This document shows positions 7,621-9,640 of a stretch of 9,640 nucleotides of DNA, piece after piece. The stretch spans positions 1-9,640 of the forward strand of contig CANPZJ010000030.1 of NCBI GenBank assembly GCA_947588795.1. Reading direction: 5' to 3'. The position numbers were made by a program, and so were the translations under genes. Source of the stretch: an uncultured Bacilli bacterium (lineage in GTDB: Bacteria > Bacillota_I > Bacilli_A > RF39 > UBA660). The notes under the pieces are model-generated. The model had not been told where the DNA came from, ran no database searches, and saw only the letters and a list, made by a program, of their open reading frames with translations. Every line of letters begins with the position of its first letter. The stretch's first letter is position 1.

Positions 7621-7633
7621 TGATAGTATATCA
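7621..7633 (-). promoter_or_regulatory. Extended -10 promoter of the transporter gene within a small dyad
   Basis: Minus strand TGA-TATACT (7633-7625) is an extended -10 with no convincing -35. The same bases form a perfect dyad, TGATA-GTA-TATCA (7621-7633), so a repressor bound here would cover the promoter. The dyad is short and may be fortuitous in AT-rich DNA. Confidence 0.5.
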
Positions 7634-7667
7634 ATTTATTCCACTGCAAAAATTAAAATTTTGTATG

Positions 7668-7710
7668 ATAAACAACATTTTTAAAATTATGTATCGGCAA
7701 ATAAACAACA
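7668..7710 (+). repeat. Direct repeat ATAAACAACA x2
   Basis: The ten bases ATAAACAACA occur at 7668-7677 and again at 7701-7710, 33 bp apart start to start, about three helical turns. This spacing would put two bound proteins on the same face of the DNA in the transporter/TetR divergent region. The second copy overlaps the dyad at 7704-7721. Confidence 0.5.
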
Positions 7711-7721
7711 AGCGTATTGTT
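7704..7721. promoter_or_regulatory. Probable TetR-type operator
   Basis: An 18-bp imperfect palindrome, AACAACAAG-CGTATTGTT, with 7 of 9 positions symmetric, the size and form usual for TetR-family operators. It ends 3 nt upstream of the -35 of the tetR-like gene and lies between the two divergent promoters. A looser dyad (GATA...TATC, 7667-7695) sits next to it. Confidence 0.5.
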
Positions 7722-7724
7722 ATA

Positions 7725-7753
7725 TTTACAAAATAATAATACTGATATATAAT
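7725..7753 (+). promoter_or_regulatory. Sigma-A promoter of the TetR-family gene
   Basis: TTTACA (7725-7730) and TATAAT (7748-7753) with a 17-nt spacer. Start of transcription is expected near 7760, leaving a short leader of about 13 nt with a weak AAGTGA ribosome binding site. Confidence 0.8.
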
Positions 7754-7772
7754 TTATGATGAAGTGATATTT

Positions 7773-8336
7773 ATGAAAGAGAAAAAAGATTTAAGAATTG
7801 TTAAAACAGAACAAGCCTTATTTAATGCCCTAACAAAGCTCATTAAAGATAAATCATTTGAAGAAATAAAAGTAGCTGATATTTGTAATGAAGCTCTTAT
7901 TAATAGAACTACTTTTTATGCTCATTATTCCGATAAATATGAATTGTTATTAGCCTTAATAAAAGATTTAAAAAATAATTTACAAACCTCTTTAAATCAA
8001 AATAGTCAAATAGTTAATACCAAAGAATATTATATGGAAATGATTAATTTGATATTAGATCATATTGATGCAAAAAAAGATATTTATACCTCAATTATTC
8101 TTAGTAATAGAAGTAGTATTGTAGAAGATATTTTTATTGAAGGTGCTGTTAAAGATATTAATAAAAGATTAGAAATTAATAATATTCATAAAGGTAATGT
8201 TCCTACTGATATATTGGTAAGATTTTATTTAGGAGCAGTCGTTAGTGTTTGTTTTGAATGGTTAAATGGCAAAAATAAATACTCTAAAGAAGAAATCCTA
8301 GAGTATTTAAATGAATTAATCCCAGAAAATATTTAA
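7773..8336 (+). CDS. TetR/AcrR-family transcriptional regulator
   Basis: A 187-residue protein. The N-terminal DNA-binding domain fits the TetR_N pattern: KTEQALFNALTKLI, then FEEIKVADICNEALINRTTFYAHYSDKYELL (about 29-60), with the recognition helix around INRTTFYAHY. The C-terminal two thirds is helical and resembles the ligand-binding half of TetR proteins found next to MMPL/RND exporters, ending with FYLGAVVSVCFEWLNG; the ligand cannot be inferred. The ATG at 7773 is preferred to the GTG at 7764, because the GTG lies within the AAGTGA that best serves as ribosome binding site. The gene is divergent from the transporter fusion, the usual arrangement for a local repressor that also controls itself. 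Its stop codon directly abuts the stop of the convergent hydrolase gene with no terminator between. Confidence 0.9.
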   Translation: MKEKKDLRIVKTEQALFNALTKLIKDKSFEEIKVADICNEALINRTTFYAHYSDKYELLLALIKDLKNNLQTSLNQNSQIVNTKEYYMEMINLILDHIDAKKDIYTSIILSNRSSIVEDIFIEGAVKDINKRLEINNIHKGNVPTDILVRFYLGAVVSVCFEWLNGKNKYSKEEILEYLNELIPENI

Positions 8337-9311
8337 TTAATTTTGATGATATATTTCGCCATCCTTAATTAATTCATAACTAATTAATTTATCACTATCA
8401 ATATTTTCTTTATACATATCTACCTCTGTTATTTGACTATTATCATAAGTTTTATAATAGTATATACCTTCATCCATATTAGCACATGAACTATAAATAG
8501 TTATTTCATATAAATTATCACCCATATGAACACATCCTCTTTGTTGACAAACTGAATCTAAGATATGGAAAAATTGACTAATACTTTCTTTTTCTGAATC
8601 ACCAGATAATGAATTCATTTTTGTAAATGTTGCTTTAACAAAACGAGATGCACTTGATAAATCACCAGGAAGACCTAAAGCACCCATTCCTCTACTATAA
8701 GTATTGAAATTTAATTTTTTCGAAAAATTATTAACTGGTGGTTCGATAGATAAACTCATATAATTATTTAAATTAAACATATGAATATCGAATGTTGGAT
8801 TATTAGTTAGAACTCCAACTTCATTATCATATACTTTTAAACCTTCTTTAACACTTTCAACTGTAATAGATTTTTCTTTATCTGATATAATCCAATGCAA
8901 AGGTGATGCTTTTAATTCATCACTAAAATTAATATTTGCAATATTAATATCTTTTAATAATTCTTTGACCTCTTCAATAGTTGCACATTTGCTTAAGATG
9001 TATGGAATAAATTCAAAAGGAGCTATATTATTTTTACTTTCATCTATCTCTTTATAATCGGCATTACCAGGAAAATTTAGTCCTGCCATTCCTAAACCTT
9101 TTTCATTTACACCATCATAATATAGTGGATAGTTACTATTTACATAAGCCATCCCAATAATAGCATAATGCTCTTTTACTTCTTCTCCATTTCTAAATTT
9201 AAATACATAATTTCTTGGAGTAATTGTTACACTTTCATGATAAGAATATTCTAAATCTAAATTTCTCCCAAAATAATGATTTTTAGTATTGTATGTTATT
9301 GCTGTACACAT
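8337..9311 (-). CDS. bsh: Choloylglycine (bile salt) hydrolase
   Basis: An Ntn-hydrolase of peptidase family C59 that cleaves the amide bond of glycine- or taurine-conjugated bile acids; the related penicillin V acylases share the fold. Length (324 residues) is typical. After removal of Met1, Cys2 becomes the nucleophile. The other active-site residues are visible: R16 and D19 (FGRNLD), N79 (AGLNFP), N170 (VLTNNPTFD) and R223 (LPGDLSSASRF). There is no signal peptide, so it should be cytoplasmic. DGVNEKGLG, LHWIISD and GIYYYKTYDN match known clostridial and lactobacillal bile salt hydrolases, favouring this over penicillin V acylase. Position 206-208 reads SRG in the loop linked to taurine/glycine preference. 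The ATG has AAAGGAT about 10 nt upstream. A separate small transcription unit ending in a terminator lies just upstream on the same strand. Confidence 0.92.
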   Translation of the reverse strand: MCTAITYNTKNHYFGRNLDLEYSYHESVTITPRNYVFKFRNGEEVKEHYAIIGMAYVNSNYPLYYDGVNEKGLGMAGLNFPGNADYKEIDESKNNIAPFEFIPYILSKCATIEEVKELLKDINIANINFSDELKASPLHWIISDKEKSITVESVKEGLKVYDNEVGVLTNNPTFDIHMFNLNNYMSLSIEPPVNNFSKKLNFNTYSRGMGALGLPGDLSSASRFVKATFTKMNSLSGDSEKESISQFFHILDSVCQQRGCVHMGDNLYEITIYSSCANMDEGIYYYKTYDNSQITEVDMYKENIDSDKLISYELIKDGEIYHQN

Positions 9312-9341
9312 ATTTATACATCCTTTCTAATTTATATATTT

Positions 9342-9350
9342 ATTATAGCA
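9342..9350 (-). promoter_or_regulatory. Extended -10 promoter of the bile salt hydrolase gene
   Basis: Minus strand TGC-TATAAT (9350-9342) is a perfect extended -10; the -35 position (TTTTAA, 9370-9365) is poor. Start would be near 9335, giving a leader of about 24 nt. It lies downstream of the terminator at 9381-9402, so the hydrolase need not depend on the upstream unit. Confidence 0.65.
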
Positions 9351-9380
9351 AACTATTAAATATTTTAAAATATAATGCAT

Positions 9381-9402
9381 AAAAAAAGTCTTTTGAAAGA
9401 CT
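9381..9402 (-). terminator. Intrinsic terminator of the small upstream transcript
   Basis: Minus strand AGTCTT pairs with AAGACT (6 bp, TCAA loop), followed at once by TTTTTT. It starts 7 nt after the stop codon of the small ORF. The plus strand has no matching U tract, so the direction is clear. Confidence 0.88.
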
Positions 9403-9409
9403 ATTATTT

Positions 9410-9508
9410 TTAAAGTCTGGATTGTATATGATGACAACCTGCATCGCAAATTCTGGATATTAACGTCCACCGGTGTGGATTATCACCGACTTCAAGTGAT
9501 AACAGCAT
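9410..9508 (-). CDS. Possible 32-residue leader peptide overlapping the small RNA
   Basis: An ATG frame opens 8 nt into the predicted transcript and closes with TAA 7 nt before the terminator stem, so it fills almost the whole RNA. The peptide begins MLLSLEVGD and ends CDAGCHHIQSRL, with two Cys, three His and one Trp but no membrane segment or signal peptide. The codons are richer in G/C than those of neighbouring genes. Against translation: the only ribosome binding site candidate (AGG) is 2 nt from the ATG, which is too close, and both hairpins lie inside the frame. A leader peptide in transcription attenuation is possible, as is a chance frame in a structured RNA. I cannot name it. Confidence 0.3.
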   Translation of the reverse strand: MLLSLEVGDNPHRWTLISRICDAGCHHIQSRL

Positions 9509-9522
9509 TACCTGTCAATTAA

Positions 9523-9552
9523 CTTATACCACATTTATTGATAAAAAGTCAA
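9523..9552 (-). promoter_or_regulatory. Strong promoter of the small RNA unit
   Basis: Minus strand TTGACT (9552-9547) and TATAAG (9528-9523) are separated by 18 nt, and TGG before the -10 makes it an extended -10. Initiation is predicted at G9516. Confidence 0.75.
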
Positions 9553-9559
9553 TTTTTTT

Positions 9560-9640
9560 GTGCTTTGTTAATTTAAAAATGAAGTGCAACACAACAACAT
9601 TGAAAAAGACATATGAATAATCTATAATATCTTTTCGCCT
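9560..9640 (+). mobile_element. Left end of an IS30-like insertion sequence, truncated by the window edge
   Basis: AAGTGCAACA at 9582-9591 is the inverted match of bases 1-10. It is followed by a transposase-type promoter reading out of the window, the arrangement expected at the start of an IS30-family element. The transposase itself is not present. The outer boundary is uncertain (somewhere about 9560-9580) because no target duplication can be checked. Confidence 0.5.
9600..9628 (+). promoter_or_regulatory. Promoter reading into the presumed transposase gene
   Basis: TTGAAA (9600-9605) and TATAAT (9623-9628) have an ideal 17-nt spacer. Transcription would start near 9635 and leave the window, so its gene cannot be seen. 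Confidence 0.7.

Larger units (their letters stand above)
9381..9516 (-). ncRNA. Predicted structured small RNA or leader of unknown family, about 136 nt
   Basis: The transcript is bounded by a strong promoter (9523-9552) and an intrinsic terminator (9381-9402). Its middle is visibly less AT-rich than the flanks. Two perfect hairpins abut each other: TTATCAC/GTGATAA with a 9-nt loop (9480-9502), and TCCAC/GTGGA with a 4-nt loop (9466-9479). The first bases, GACA, can pair with TGTC near 9430, possibly closing the whole fold. The 9-nt loop is complementary over 8 positions (one G-U) to GACTTTAA at 9410-9417, a possible pseudoknot next to the terminator. I looked for the conserved cores of signal recognition particle RNA, RNase P RNA, T-box, TPP, SAM-I, purine, c-di-GMP, glycine and cobalamin elements and found none. 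It could be a trans-acting RNA, a cis attenuator for the hydrolase gene, or a leader-peptide mRNA. Confidence 0.55.

Noticed and set aside
9421..9510. tRNA, riboswitch of a known class, or CRISPR repeat in the 9400-9550 block
   Set aside because: No cloverleaf or TTCRANY arm, none of the conserved riboswitch cores I can recall, and no repeated units with spacers.
1..9640. Composite transposon carrying the whole segment
   Set aside because: The segment carries the essential housekeeping gene gmk and only fragments of IS ends are visible, with no transposase or target duplication in view.

Overview
The window is AT-rich DNA from a low-GC Gram-positive bacterium, most likely a gut-dwelling member of the Bacilli/Erysipelotrichia/RF39 type. 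This rests on very A/T-biased codon use, AGGAGG-type ribosome binding sites, sigma-A promoters, U-tract terminators, and a bile salt hydrolase, an enzyme typical of gut residents. Trp is encoded by TGG and no in-frame TGA is needed, so the standard bacterial code fits. The lineage is inferred from composition and gene families, not from a marker search.

Layout: (1) 1-26 looks like the outer end of an IS30-type insertion sequence, followed by about 280 nt of AT-rich non-coding DNA. (2) 316-981 (+) is gmk, guanylate kinase, a single-gene unit with its own promoter and a bidirectional terminator. (3) 1015-3246 (-) holds an XRE-type membrane-anchored regulator and, upstream of it, an ECF sigma factor/zinc-finger anti-sigma pair whose genes overlap by 17 nt. 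(4) 3321-3830 (-) is a DUF1003 two-helix membrane protein. (5) 3917-7591 (-) is a 1224-residue protein joining a complete MMPL/RND-type transporter to a signal-peptide-bearing extracytoplasmic domain. It diverges from a TetR regulator (7773-8336, +) across a 180-nt region with a dyad, a direct repeat and a promoter on each side. (6) 8337-9311 (-) is a choloylglycine (bile salt) hydrolase whose stop codon abuts that of the TetR gene. (7) 9381-9552 (-) is a compact transcription unit: strong promoter, about 136-nt predicted transcript with two adjacent perfect hairpins, an overlapping 32-codon ORF and an intrinsic terminator, all upstream of the hydrolase. (8) The right edge enters another IS30-like end with its outward-reading transposase promoter.

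How the genes work together: most units have their own promoter and terminator, so this is a series of short transcription units rather than one operon. A shared envelope/stress theme is plausible (ECF sigma with membrane anti-sigma, membrane-anchored XRE protein, DUF1003 protein, TetR-controlled exporter, bile salt hydrolase). The most unusual element is the small structured RNA/leader-peptide unit at 9381-9552, which I cannot assign to a known family. The fused transporter plus secreted partner is second.
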